Notes: generated by a model not told the origin, from the sequence alone. Numbered from the stretch's first letter, positions 36,476-44,760 are shown. The stretch: 64,000 nt of DNA from Chryseobacterium echinoideorum (GCF_007474535.1 NZ_VKNW01000001.1:186001-250000); one strand, 5' to 3'. Made by a program: numbers and translations.

Positions 36476-37348
36476 ATGAAACATCACAGTCCTGCATTTG
36501 AAGCCATCAATCCTAATATAGGGAGCAGTTTTACGAGTCTTAAGTTTCAGAGAAATGAGAATATAAAATCCCACGTTTGGCATTATCATCCTGAGATTGA
36601 ATTGATTTTTGTAAAAGGAGGTTCCGGCAAAAGGCAGATAGGAAGTAATATTTCTTACTTTACGGAAGGTGATCTGGTGTTGATTGGCAGTAATTTACCA
36701 CATTGTGGTTTAACCAATGAAAATACCAATAACGATTATGAAATGGTGATTCAGTTTAAGCCTGATTTTCTGGGTGAAAAGATTTGGGAAAATCCTGAAA
36801 TGAAAAAAATTCACGCCATGTTGGAAAAATCTAAAAGCGGAATGGTCTTTGGCGACGATGTGAAAAAAGTAATGAGAAAAAAGATTTCCCAGATGCATCA
36901 GTCAGAATCCTTAGAAAAACTGTTGAAGTTTTTTGAAATTCTTCACGAACTTTCTGTCACAGATGATTACAGAATTCTCAACGCCGGAAAATATTACCTG
37001 CAGACTCAGGTTGAGGATAACGAAAGGATCAATCATATCTTCAATTATGTAAAAGATCATTTTAAAGAGCAGATTACGTTGGACGAAATTGCCGATTTGG
37101 CGAATATGAAAGTGCCTTCTTTCTGCCGGTATTTCAAAAAAATCACCAATAAAACCTTCACTCAATTTGTCAATGAATATCGTATTACACATTCACTGAA
37201 ATTGCTTGCAGAAAAACCTTTGAGCATTACAGATGTTTGTTTTGAAAGCGGTTTTAATAATTTTAGCTATTTCAACAAAACCTTTAAGGAATTTATCAAG
37301 AAAAGTCCTTCTCAGTATAGAAAAGAGTTTAATTATGTGATGGAATGA
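36476..37348 (+). CDS. AraC-family regulator with N-terminal cupin domain
   Basis: 290 residues. The N-terminal half is a cupin ligand-binding domain (about 20-110, with HVWHYHPEIELIFVKGG and LIGSNLPHCG). The C-terminal AraC-type double helix-turn-helix (about 190-285) has FKEQITLDEIADLANMKVPS and DVCFESGFNNFSYFNKTFK. It is a cytoplasmic transcription factor; cupin-type AraC proteins of Bacteroidota commonly respond to sugars or small metabolites. It lies just upstream of the transaldolase gene, with 88 bases between. Its target genes are not shown by the sequence. The predicted arabinose operator in that gap points to another regulator for the pentose genes. Confidence 0.88.
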   Translation: MKHHSPAFEAINPNIGSSFTSLKFQRNENIKSHVWHYHPEIELIFVKGGSGKRQIGSNISYFTEGDLVLIGSNLPHCGLTNENTNNDYEMVIQFKPDFLGEKIWENPEMKKIHAMLEKSKSGMVFGDDVKKVMRKKISQMHQSESLEKLLKFFEILHELSVTDDYRILNAGKYYLQTQVEDNERINHIFNYVKDHFKEQITLDEIADLANMKVPSFCRYFKKITNKTFTQFVNEYRITHSLKLLAEKPLSITDVCFESGFNNFSYFNKTFKEFIKKSPSQYRKEFNYVME

Positions 37349-37373
37349 TATTTTTCTTAAAAATAAATTAAAC

Positions 37374-37381
37374 TAAAATTG
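37374..37381 (+). promoter_or_regulatory. Candidate -7 box for transaldolase-transketolase
   Basis: TAAAATTG differs from TAnnTTTG at one position. If used, transcription would begin inside or next to the operator at 37397, placing the operator as a roadblock instead of over the -33 region. Confidence 0.3.
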
Positions 37382-37396
37382 TTTATTTCATCAGTT

Positions 37397-37415
37397 AAGT
37401 GTATTTTTAACACTT
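37397..37415. promoter_or_regulatory. Predicted AraR operator 4 (transaldolase-transketolase)
   Basis: AAGTGT-ATTTTTA-ACACTT is a perfect inverted repeat in its arms and fits the AAGTGT-N7-ACAYTT pattern of operators 1-3. It ends 21 bases before the transaldolase start codon. Confidence 0.65.
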
Positions 37416-37436
37416 AAAAGAATTAAACTACATTTT

Positions 37437-38090
37437 ATGAAATTTTTTATTGATACTGCCAACTTAGAGCAGATAAAAGAAGCCAACGACCTCGGAATTC
37501 TGGATGGCGTTACAACCAATCCATCTTTGATGGCAAAAGAAGGAATCAGCGGAACAGAAGCTATTTTGCAACATTACAAAGACATTTGCGAAATTGTTGA
37601 CGGCGATATTTCAGCAGAAGTCCTTTCCACGACTTATGAAGAAATGATTGCAGAAGGCGAAATTCTTGCCGCAATTCATCCAAACATCGTTGTGAAAATT
37701 CCGATGATAAAAGACGGTGTAAAAGCTCTCAAATATTTTTCTAACAAAGGAATCAAAACCAACTGTACCCTTATTTTCTCTCCTGGACAGGCACTTGTAG
37801 CCGCAAAAGCCGGAGCAACGTATGTTTCTCCATTTTTAGGAAGATTGGATGATATTTCGACAGACAGTTTGAATTTGATTCAGGAAATCAGAACCATTTT
37901 CGATAATTATGGTTACGAAACGGAGATTCTTGCCGCTTCCGTTCGTCATTCAATGCACATCATCAACTGCGCAAAAATCGGCGCCGATGTCGTGACTTGC
38001 CCGATTCAGGCAATACTTTCGTTGTTGAAACATCCGTTGACAGATTCAGGTTTAGAGCAGTTCGTAAAAGATTCACAAAAAATGCAATAA
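37437..38090 (+). CDS. tal: Transaldolase (TalC/fructose-6-phosphate aldolase-like)
   Basis: 217 residues, the short MipB/TalC type. [31 protein letters not shown] is split across the first 31 residues, with the typical TTNPSL motif. The Schiff-base lysine lies in VVKIPM (about residue 84), and [25 protein letters not shown] follows. It transfers dihydroxyacetone units between sugar phosphates in the non-oxidative pentose phosphate pathway. It forms a tight string with the transketolase N-terminal half (four bases apart). An arabinose-type operator sits before it, linking xylulose-5-phosphate formation by AraBDA to its further use. Confidence 0.92.
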   Translation: MKFFIDTANLEQIKEANDLGILDGVTTNPSLMAKEGISGTEAILQHYKDICEIVDGDISAEVLSTTYEEMIAEGEILAAIHPNIVVKIPMIKDGVKALKYFSNKGIKTNCTLIFSPGQALVAAKAGATYVSPFLGRLDDISTDSLNLIQEIRTIFDNYGYETEILAASVRHSMHIINCAKIGADVVTCPIQAILSLLKHPLTDSGLEQFVKDSQKMQ

Positions 38091-38093
38091 TTT

Positions 38094-38942
38094 ATGCAGC
38101 ACGATATTTCAAAACTCAAAAATATTGCTTCGCAGGTAAGAAGGGATATTGTAAGAATGGTTCATGCTTGTCAATCCGGTCATCCCGGCGGTTCGCTGGG
38201 TTGCACAGACTTTCTGGTCGCTCTTTATTTTGATGCGATGAAAAGAAAAGAAGGATTTGATATGAAGGGTAAAGATGAAGACGTTTTTTACCTGTCCAAC
38301 GGTCATATTTCGCCTGTTTTTTATAGTGTTTTGGCGCACGCAGGCTATTTCGATAAAAGCGAATTGGCAACTTTCAGAAAACTGAATTCAAGATTACAGG
38401 GACATCCAACAACGCACGAGCATCTTCCTGGCGTTCGTATTGCTTCCGGTTCTCTAGGACAAGGTTTGTCGGTGGCAATCGGTCACGCAGTCGGTAAAAA
38501 GCTGGACAAAGATGAAAATCTCGTTTTCACACTTCATGGCGATGGCGAATTGCAGGAAGGGCAGAACTGGGAAGCCATAATGTATGCCTCTCACAACAAA
38601 GTTGATAATCTGATTGCAACCATAGATTACAACGGTCAGCAGATTGACGGTCCGACTTCCAAAGTCCTTTCTTTGGGTAATCTTAAAACCAAATTCGAAG
38701 CCTTCGACTGGAAAGTTCTGGAAGTAGAAAACGGAAACGATATGCAGGAAATTCTGAACGTTCTGGACGAAGCAAAATCATTGACCGGAAAAGGACAGCC
38801 GATTTGTATTCTCCTGAAAACCGGGATGGGTCATGGTGTCGATTATATGATGGGAAGTCACGCGTGGCACGGAAAAGCACCTAACGATGAGCAACTGGCA
38901 AAAGCTTTAGACCAGTTGGAAGAAACTTTGGGCGATTATTAA
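38094..38942 (+). CDS. Transketolase, N-terminal subunit
   Basis: 282 residues forming the thiamine diphosphate-binding half of transketolase: GHPGGSLGCTDFLVALYFD, LSNGHISPVFYSVLAHAG, ASGSLGQGLSVAIGHA and the cofactor motif GDGELQEGQNWEA. The protein ends at the usual border for split transketolases. The matching C-terminal half is encoded at 39428, 485 bases downstream. Together the two subunits exchange two-carbon units between pentose phosphates. The start codon is four bases after the transaldolase stop codon. Split transketolases are common in many bacteria and archaea, so the split itself is ordinary; the long repeat-filled gap between the halves is not. Confidence 0.93.
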   Translation: MQHDISKLKNIASQVRRDIVRMVHACQSGHPGGSLGCTDFLVALYFDAMKRKEGFDMKGKDEDVFYLSNGHISPVFYSVLAHAGYFDKSELATFRKLNSRLQGHPTTHEHLPGVRIASGSLGQGLSVAIGHAVGKKLDKDENLVFTLHGDGELQEGQNWEAIMYASHNKVDNLIATIDYNGQQIDGPTSKVLSLGNLKTKFEAFDWKVLEVENGNDMQEILNVLDEAKSLTGKGQPICILLKTGMGHGVDYMMGSHAWHGKAPNDEQLAKALDQLEETLGDY

Positions 38943-38954
38943 TTTATGATTTAT

Positions 38955-39080
38955 TTGGGCAGCTTTATCCGTCTTCCGTTCCCGCTTTTTTGCAAATTTG
39001 CCAATCCTTTTTCCAGCATCGAAATTTGCAAAAAGAGCTCCACTCAAGCCGGGCTGCGAGAAATCGAGGAACGAGATTCA
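38955..39080 (+). repeat. Family A long-hairpin intergenic repeat, copy 4 (extended stem)
   Basis: Starts TTGGGCAGC 12 bases after the subunit stop codon. The inner stem is longer than in other copies: CTTTTTTGCAAATTT pairs with GAAATTTGCAAAAAG. The right end GCGAG is separated from the terminal GAGATTCA by about 12 extra bases. Confidence 0.8.
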
Positions 39081-39201
39081 TCGATTCAAAATAAAAATAA
39101 TAAAGTGGAGATAGATTCGCCGTTCCAATCAATCAACGAACAAAACATTCAAGAGAAAAAGTTTTCGGGAAGAACAATGGAATTTATTGTGATGTTAAAT
39201 T

Positions 39202-39370
39202 ACAGGTCGCTCCTACGGAGCTTGATGCTCTAAACTTAATTTTGCTATTAACAGTTCGCCACGCTGTGGCTCAATCTAAATACGTTTTAGAATAATAAAT
39301 GCTCCGTAGGAGCGAACTGATAATAGATCAAAATAATTTGGCATCGCAAAACCTCGTAGAGGTGACCTGT
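39202..39370. repeat. Family B cluster: four hairpins, two per orientation
   Basis: The - strand carries GCTCCGTAGGAGCGACCTGT (39221-39202) and GCCACAGCGTGGCGAACTGT (39270-39251). The + strand carries GCTCCGTAGGAGC (39301-39313) and ACCTCGTAGAGGT with a GACCTGT tail (39351-39370). The whole 485-base gap 38943-39427 between the transketolase halves is made of families A and B; I see no gene in it. Confidence 0.75.
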
Positions 39371-39427
39371 AAAGCTTTTAGTATTCAAAAAAAAATATTT
39401 TGTAAAACCATCAACAAATTAAATCAA

Positions 39428-40384
39428 ATGAAAAAATATACCTACACAGAAAAAAAAGATACCCGAAGCGGTTTCGGAGCCGGTCTTGCAGAACTGGCAG
39501 ACAAAAATCCTGATGTCGTAGCACTTTGCGCCGACCTTATAGGTTCCCTGAAAATGGAAAAATTCATCGAAAAAGCACCGGAACGTTTTTTCCAGATTGG
39601 AATTGCAGAAGCCAATATGATAGGAATTGCGGCTGGTTTAGCCATCGAAGGAAAAATTCCTTTCACAGGAACTTTCGCCAACTTTTCGACAGGAAGAGTG
39701 TATGACCAGATTCGTCAGTCGGTTGCCTATTCTGATAAAAATGTAAAAATCTGTGCTTCTCACGCCGGATTGACTTTAGGTGAAGATGGTGCAACACACC
39801 AGATTCTGGAAGACATCGGATTAATGAAAATGCTTCCCGGAATGACAGTCATCAACACTTGCGACTACAATCAGACCAAAGCAGCAACGATTGCCATTGC
39901 AGATTATGAAGGTCCGGTCTATCTGCGTTTCGGAAGACCTGTTATGCCTGTTTTTACCGATGAAAATCAAACATTTGAAATCGGAAAAGCCTGGATGGTC
40001 AATGAAGGAAAAGATGTAACGATCATTGCAACGGGACATTTGGTTTGGGAAGCGATAAAAGCTGGCGAAATTCTCGAAGAACAAGGAATTGATGCGGAAA
40101 TTATCAATATTCACACGATTAAACCTTTGGATGCTGAAGCAATTTTAAAATCAGTGAAGAAAACGGGTTGCGTGGTAACTGCGGAAGAACACAACCGATT
40201 AGGCGGATTGGGCGACAGCGTTGCACAGCTTCTGATTACAGAATATCTTGCACCTCAGGAATATGTTGCGGTAAACGACAGTTTTGGAGAAAGCGGAACA
40301 CCTGACCAACTGATGGAAAAATACGGATTGACCGCCAATGACATTGTTGAAGCCGCAAAAAAAGTAATGAAAAGAAAATCATAA
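39428..40384 (+). CDS. Transketolase, C-terminal subunit
   Basis: 318 residues from the ATG at 39428. An in-frame ATG at 39299 would translate a family B hairpin, so it is rejected. The protein holds the pyrimidine-binding and C-terminal transketolase domains: GFGAGLAELADKNPDVVALCADL, FFQIGIAEANMIGIAAGLA, the TFANFSTGRVYDQIRQSVAY region and ASHAGLTLGEDGATHQ. It pairs with the subunit encoded at 38094 to form active transketolase. Because of the 485-base gap it may be expressed at a different level from its partner unless transcription reads through the repeats. Confidence 0.93.
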   Translation: MKKYTYTEKKDTRSGFGAGLAELADKNPDVVALCADLIGSLKMEKFIEKAPERFFQIGIAEANMIGIAAGLAIEGKIPFTGTFANFSTGRVYDQIRQSVAYSDKNVKICASHAGLTLGEDGATHQILEDIGLMKMLPGMTVINTCDYNQTKAATIAIADYEGPVYLRFGRPVMPVFTDENQTFEIGKAWMVNEGKDVTIIATGHLVWEAIKAGEILEEQGIDAEIINIHTIKPLDAEAILKSVKKTGCVVTAEEHNRLGGLGDSVAQLLITEYLAPQEYVAVNDSFGESGTPDQLMEKYGLTANDIVEAAKKVMKRKS

Positions 40385-40429
40385 AGTCTGTAATATTCTA
40401 TTGCTAAAAATGCGGTTATTTTAAATCAC

Positions 40430-40510
40430 AATATACACAAGGTTTCTCACGAAGGTCACAAGTTTTGTGCTCATTGTGAATCTCTTTGTGTTCTTAGTGG
40501 TTAAATTAAT
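40430..40510. repeat. TTTGTG-type intergenic repeat stretch
   Basis: Contains TTTTGTGCTCATTGTG and CTTTGTGTTCTTAGTGG close together, a simple imperfect direct repeat. A related stretch, CTTTGTGACCTTAGTG, lies before the second GH43 gene. No function is visible. Confidence 0.4.
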
Positions 40511-40582
40511 ACGGTTTTAAAACGACATCAGATACTCACAAAAGATAAAAACAATTTGGATTTAAGCTAACTGAAAATCAAT

Positions 40583-41593
40583 ATGAAAAAAATACGTTGG
40601 GGAATTCTTGGAACAGGAACAATTGCACATAAGTTTGCAGCAGACCTAAAGTTTGTGGAAAATGCCGAACTGGTCGCAGTCGGTTCCCGTTCATTGGAAA
40701 ATGCTAAAAGTTTTGCCAAAGAATTTGACCTTCCATTAAGTTTTGGAAGCTATGAAGAACTTGCAAAATGTATTGATGTTGACATCGTTTATATTGCAAC
40801 ACCCAATAATCTCCATTATCCAAATACATTACTCTGTCTGAATAATGCTAAAGCCGTTCTCTGTGAAAAACCATTTGCGCTGAATGAAAAACAGGCTTCA
40901 GAAATGATAGAGTTAGCACGTCAGAAAAATTTATTTCTGATGGATGCTTTGTGGACGAAATTTCTTCCTCATTATCAAAAAATGATAGAAATCGTCAAAA
41001 GCGGAAGTTTAGGAGACATCAAAGTTGTTTTGGCAAATTTTGGTTTTAAAGCCAACGCAGAACCAAATTCACGTCTGTTCAATCCGGAATTAGGTGGCGG
41101 TTCGTTGATGGATATCGGGATTTACAATATCTTTACAACGCTGGATATTTTAGGAAAACCAGATGAAATTAATGTTAACGTCAATTCCACAGAACAGGGA
41201 ATTGATGAGCAATGTGCGGTTGTTTTTAAATACAATAACGGAGCAATGGCAAGTCTTTTTTCTTCAATTTCAGCGAATTTAGGAACTGAAGTCGAAATTT
41301 GCGGAACGCTTGGCCGATTAAAATTAACATCACCATTTTACGATTCAACTTCTTGTTTAGAATATTACACAGATGGAAAAAAAACGCTCATCGAAACTGA
41401 AAAAGAAGAAGGTCTTGGTTATCAATACGAAGCCCGTCACGCCACGAATTGTCTTATGAATGGAATAAAAGAAAGTGAAATTGTTCCGCACTCCGACAGT
41501 ATTTTGCTGATGCAGACTTTAGACAGAATCAGGAGTCTTTCCGGAATAGTTTTTCCGACTGAGCAGGACAGTAACTTAAACAGAAAAGCGTAA
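40583..41593 (+). CDS. Gfo/Idh/MocA-family oxidoreductase
   Basis: 336 residues. An N-terminal Rossmann fold (RWGILGTGTIAHKFAADL, residues about 4-21) binds NAD(P), and the family motif CEKPFALN (about 94-101) follows. The C-terminal alpha/beta domain (about 125-330) contains GGGSLMDIGIYNI. Such enzymes oxidise or reduce sugars, inositols or trans-dihydrodiols; the substrate cannot be read from sequence. Lying between transketolase and galactokinase, it probably acts on a sugar or sugar acid from the same diet. The 198-base gap before it holds direct TTTGTG/ATTGTG/TTAGTG motifs (40430-40510) of a type also seen at about 5220-5245. Confidence 0.85.
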   Translation: MKKIRWGILGTGTIAHKFAADLKFVENAELVAVGSRSLENAKSFAKEFDLPLSFGSYEELAKCIDVDIVYIATPNNLHYPNTLLCLNNAKAVLCEKPFALNEKQASEMIELARQKNLFLMDALWTKFLPHYQKMIEIVKSGSLGDIKVVLANFGFKANAEPNSRLFNPELGGGSLMDIGIYNIFTTLDILGKPDEINVNVNSTEQGIDEQCAVVFKYNNGAMASLFSSISANLGTEVEICGTLGRLKLTSPFYDSTSCLEYYTDGKKTLIETEKEEGLGYQYEARHATNCLMNGIKESEIVPHSDSILLMQTLDRIRSLSGIVFPTEQDSNLNRKA

Positions 41594-41644
41594 CTTTAAT
41601 CACTATTAACTTTAAACCTTATAAAAATATAATTTGCAGATTTT

Positions 41645-42832
41645 ATGCAGGAGAATTTAATCAATTACACAAAAGAAGCATTCCAGACTTTCTTTCAATC
41701 TGAACCTGAAAGCTTTTTTCTGGCTCCAGGAAGAATTAATATTATCGGCGAACATGTTGATTACAGCGATGGCTTCGTACTTCCTGCCGCTATTGACAAA
41801 CATATTTGTTTTGCCGTAAAAAAGATGGAGGACTCCAAAATCTGTACTTTTTTTGCCAAAGATTTTAATGAATCTTTTAGTTTTAATATTCATCAGAAAC
41901 AAGTTCCGGTTTCGCAGACTTGGGTTAATTATTTGCTGGGGGTTTTCAATGCCATTCAGGAAATCGGAAAAAAGATTGGGGGGTTGCAAATCGCTTTCAG
42001 CAGTACGATTCCGATGGGTTCGGGCTTATCTTCGTCGGCAGCTTTGGAATGTGGATTTGCCTATATTCTCAATCAGATTTTTGATTTGAATTTATCTAAA
42101 AAAGATTTGGCGCTGATTGGTCAGAAATCCGAACATACCTTTGTTGGGGTAAAGTGCGGAATTATGGACCAGTTCGCATCCGTTTTCGGCAAAAAACATC
42201 AAGTAATTATGCTCGACTGCAATTCTCTCGAGCATCAGTATTTTGAAGCTAATATTGAAGGTTACAGTCTGGTGCTTTTCGACAGTTGCGTAAAACATAC
42301 GCATCTGACTTCCGGCTATAACGACAGACGAAGAGATGTTGACAACGGAAAGAAAGTTTTGTGGGAAAAATTTCCTGAAATAGAAAAATTCAGAGATTTC
42401 AGCTTTTCAATGCTGGATGAAGTAAGAATGGAAATAGGGGAGACGTCATACAAAAGATGTCTGTATCTTCTCAAGGAAATCAAAAGGGTTGAAAAAGCTG
42501 CTAAAGCTTTATCAGAGGGAGATGTGAAATATTTAGGACAGCTTCTAATCGAAACGCATTCCGGACTTTCTACTGAATTTGAAGTGAGTTGTGAAGAACT
42601 CAATTTTATAGTGGAAGAAACTTTAAAGGAAAATGGTGTTTTGGGTGCAAGAATAATGGGTGGCGGCTTTGGCGGATGCAGCATCAATCTTATTAAAGAT
42701 GAAAATGTGGATGATGTGATTAAAAACATCAGCGAAAAATACAAAGCAGATTTTGACATCGAAATGATAGTGTACCGTGTAAAAATATCAGATGGAATCA
42801 GAGAATACAAAAGAAATGAAGTCGTCATTTAA
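41645..42832 (+). CDS. galK: Galactokinase
   Basis: 395 residues, a GHMP kinase of standard galactokinase length. The galactokinase signature is GRINIIGEHVDYSDGFVLP (about 28-46), the ATP-binding loop is PMGSGLSSSAALE (about 123-135) and the C-terminal GHMP motif is GARIMGGGFGGCSIN. It phosphorylates galactose, which would come from GH27 or GH97 action, to galactose-1-phosphate. The galT gene overlaps its 3' end by 17 bases, so the two are translationally coupled. No galE was seen in the window. Confidence 0.96.
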   Translation: MQENLINYTKEAFQTFFQSEPESFFLAPGRINIIGEHVDYSDGFVLPAAIDKHICFAVKKMEDSKICTFFAKDFNESFSFNIHQKQVPVSQTWVNYLLGVFNAIQEIGKKIGGLQIAFSSTIPMGSGLSSSAALECGFAYILNQIFDLNLSKKDLALIGQKSEHTFVGVKCGIMDQFASVFGKKHQVIMLDCNSLEHQYFEANIEGYSLVLFDSCVKHTHLTSGYNDRRRDVDNGKKVLWEKFPEIEKFRDFSFSMLDEVRMEIGETSYKRCLYLLKEIKRVEKAAKALSEGDVKYLGQLLIETHSGLSTEFEVSCEELNFIVEETLKENGVLGARIMGGGFGGCSINLIKDENVDDVIKNISEKYKADFDIEMIVYRVKISDGIREYKRNEVVI

Positions 42833-43865
42833 TCAAAAGCAGCACCCTCACAGAAGATACAATCCGCTTTTGAATGAGTGGATTCTGGTATCTCCGCAAC
42901 GAGCCAATCGACCTTGGCAGGGACAAACCGAAAAAGTAGCTGAAGAAAAACTTCCAGCTCACGACCCGAATTGTTACTTATGTTCGGGAAATGTGCGTGT
43001 GAATGGTGATAAAAATCCTTACTATAAAGGTGTTTTTGTTTTTGACAATGACTTTGGTTCTTTGATGAAAGATGATGTTGAATTTTCTGAAGAACAATCT
43101 GATTTTTTTTCATTAAAGCCGGAACGTGGGATTAACAGAGTGATTTGTTTTTCGGAAAATCATAGTCTTACTTTGCCGGAAATGGAAGTCGATGATATAA
43201 AAAAAGTGGTAGATGTTTGGCAAGAGCAATATAAAGAGTTGGGAGATGAAGATTATATCAACCATATTCAGATTTTTGAGAACAAGGGAAGCGTGATGGG
43301 GTGCAGCAACCCTCATCCTCACGGACAAATCTGGGCGCAGTCTTCGATTCCGTCGACAGTTTTGAGAACGCAGGAAAATTTGAAAAAGTATTTCGAGAAA
43401 AACGGAACATCACTTCTGGAAGACTACGTTAAAAAAGAATTGGAAGCCGGAGAAAGAATTATTCTGGAAAATGAAGATTTTGTGGCTTTAGTTCCATTTT
43501 GGGCAGTCTGGCCTTACGAAACAATGATTATCAGCAAAAGAAAGACGGAAAATATTTTGCAGTTTTCTGATTCAGAAAAGCTTTCTTTAGCTTCAATAAT
43601 AAAAGATTTAACTACAAAATACGACAATCTTTTTGAGATTTCTTTTCCATATTCAGCAGGGATTCATCAATCACCAACAGATGGAAAACCGCATTCTGAA
43701 TGGCATTTCCATATGCATTTTTATCCACCGTTGTTGAGAAATGCAGAAGTCAAAAAATTTATGGTTGGCTACGAAATGCTGGCAGAACCACAGCGTGACA
43801 TCACGCCGGAACAAAGTGCTGAAATTTTGAAAAATCTTTCGACAATTCATTATAAAAGTAAGTAA
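42816..43865 (+). CDS. galT: Galactose-1-phosphate uridylyltransferase
   Basis: 349 residues from the ATG at 42816, which overlaps the galK end by 17 bases; an upstream ATG at 42792 adds eight residues and is less likely. The active-site motif is NPHPHGQIW, with the nucleophilic His in HPH, and zinc-type CYLC cysteines occur near residue 49. It exchanges UMP between UDP-glucose and galactose-1-phosphate in the Leloir pathway. With galK and the upstream galM-type lipoprotein it gives most of galactose catabolism in this window. Confidence 0.95.
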   Translation: MKSSFNQKQHPHRRYNPLLNEWILVSPQRANRPWQGQTEKVAEEKLPAHDPNCYLCSGNVRVNGDKNPYYKGVFVFDNDFGSLMKDDVEFSEEQSDFFSLKPERGINRVICFSENHSLTLPEMEVDDIKKVVDVWQEQYKELGDEDYINHIQIFENKGSVMGCSNPHPHGQIWAQSSIPSTVLRTQENLKKYFEKNGTSLLEDYVKKELEAGERIILENEDFVALVPFWAVWPYETMIISKRKTENILQFSDSEKLSLASIIKDLTTKYDNLFEISFPYSAGIHQSPTDGKPHSEWHFHMHFYPPLLRNAEVKKFMVGYEMLAEPQRDITPEQSAEILKNLSTIHYKSK

Positions 43866-43938
43866 AAAGATAGTTTTATCTTTGCGTAGCTCTTATTAAT
43901 CATAGAAAATCAGACGATTTTTCTATAAAATAAAATTT

Positions 43939-44736
43939 ATGAACGACATTAAACTGATTGTCACCGATATGGATGGCACTTTTCTTAACTCAAATTATGA
44001 AGTAAGTCCGGATTTTCCTGCAATATATAAAGAACTCAAAAAAAGAAATATCCTTTTCGTTCCTGCGAGTGGCAGACAAATGCCCGGAATTACGCAATAT
44101 TTTAAAGAAATAGAAAACGAAATTGGCTTTATTGCTGAAAACGGAGGTTATGTCATTTATAAAAATGAAGAACTTTTTGCAGACAGATTAGAAAATTCAT
44201 TTATAAAAGAAATCATCGAAACCATTCGCGAAATTCCTGGCGCAAGAGCGGTATTATCGGCACAGAAAAAAGCCTATTATGAAAGTGAAGATGAAAAATT
44301 TGTCAATTATTTTACCAGATATTATACGGAAAATCAAAAAGTAGATGACTTGACAAACGAATTAGAGGATAACACATTTAAAATTGCAGTTTATCATCCG
44401 GAAGGTTCTGAAAAAAATCTTTATCCTTATCTTAAACAGTTTGAAAATAAAAATCTTGAAGTCGTGGTTTCAGGAAAATATTGGGTTGATATTATGAACC
44501 GAAACATCAGCAAAGGAAAAGCATTAGAGATTCTCCAGAAAAAACTGAATATTTTACCCTCGGAAACGATGGCGTTTGGAGACTACATGAATGATATCAC
44601 GATGCTGGAAAAATCAAAGTATTCTTATGCTATGGAAAATGCCCATTCTTCTGTGAAAGAGGCGGCTTCATTTTCTGCTCTTTCTAATGACGAATTCGGT
44701 GTGCTGGAAACAATAAGTGACTATTTGAAACTCTGA
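43939..44736 (+). CDS. HAD-superfamily (Cof-type) sugar phosphatase
   Basis: 265 residues. Motif I is VTDMDGTFLNS (about residues 8-18), where the first Asp is the nucleophile. A type IIB cap follows, and motifs III/IV are near SKGKALEILQKKL and AFGDYMNDITML. This is the Cof/YidA-like group, which dephosphorylates sugar phosphates and similar metabolites in the cytoplasm with broad specificity. It follows galT by 73 bases and may clear excess sugar phosphate made by the locus. That link is inference. Confidence 0.88.
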   Translation: MNDIKLIVTDMDGTFLNSNYEVSPDFPAIYKELKKRNILFVPASGRQMPGITQYFKEIENEIGFIAENGGYVIYKNEELFADRLENSFIKEIIETIREIPGARAVLSAQKKAYYESEDEKFVNYFTRYYTENQKVDDLTNELEDNTFKIAVYHPEGSEKNLYPYLKQFENKNLEVVVSGKYWVDIMNRNISKGKALEILQKKLNILPSETMAFGDYMNDITMLEKSKYSYAMENAHSSVKEAASFSALSNDEFGVLETISDYLKL

Positions 44737-44760
44737 TTGTATTATTGAGATCGGAATTAT

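Noticed and set aside
38946..39233. A 95-codon + strand frame between the transketolase halves
   Set aside because: It spans family A copy 4 and part of a family B hairpin; the protein is not conserved in the other repeat copies.
18190..39370. Evenly built hairpins considered as a CRISPR array or integron attC series
   Set aside because: Units are few and dispersed, in both orientations, with no constant spacer length, no cas genes and no integrase.
39299..39427. Earlier ATG for the transketolase C-terminal half
   Set aside because: It would translate a family B hairpin; the ATG at 39428 gives the normal subunit start.
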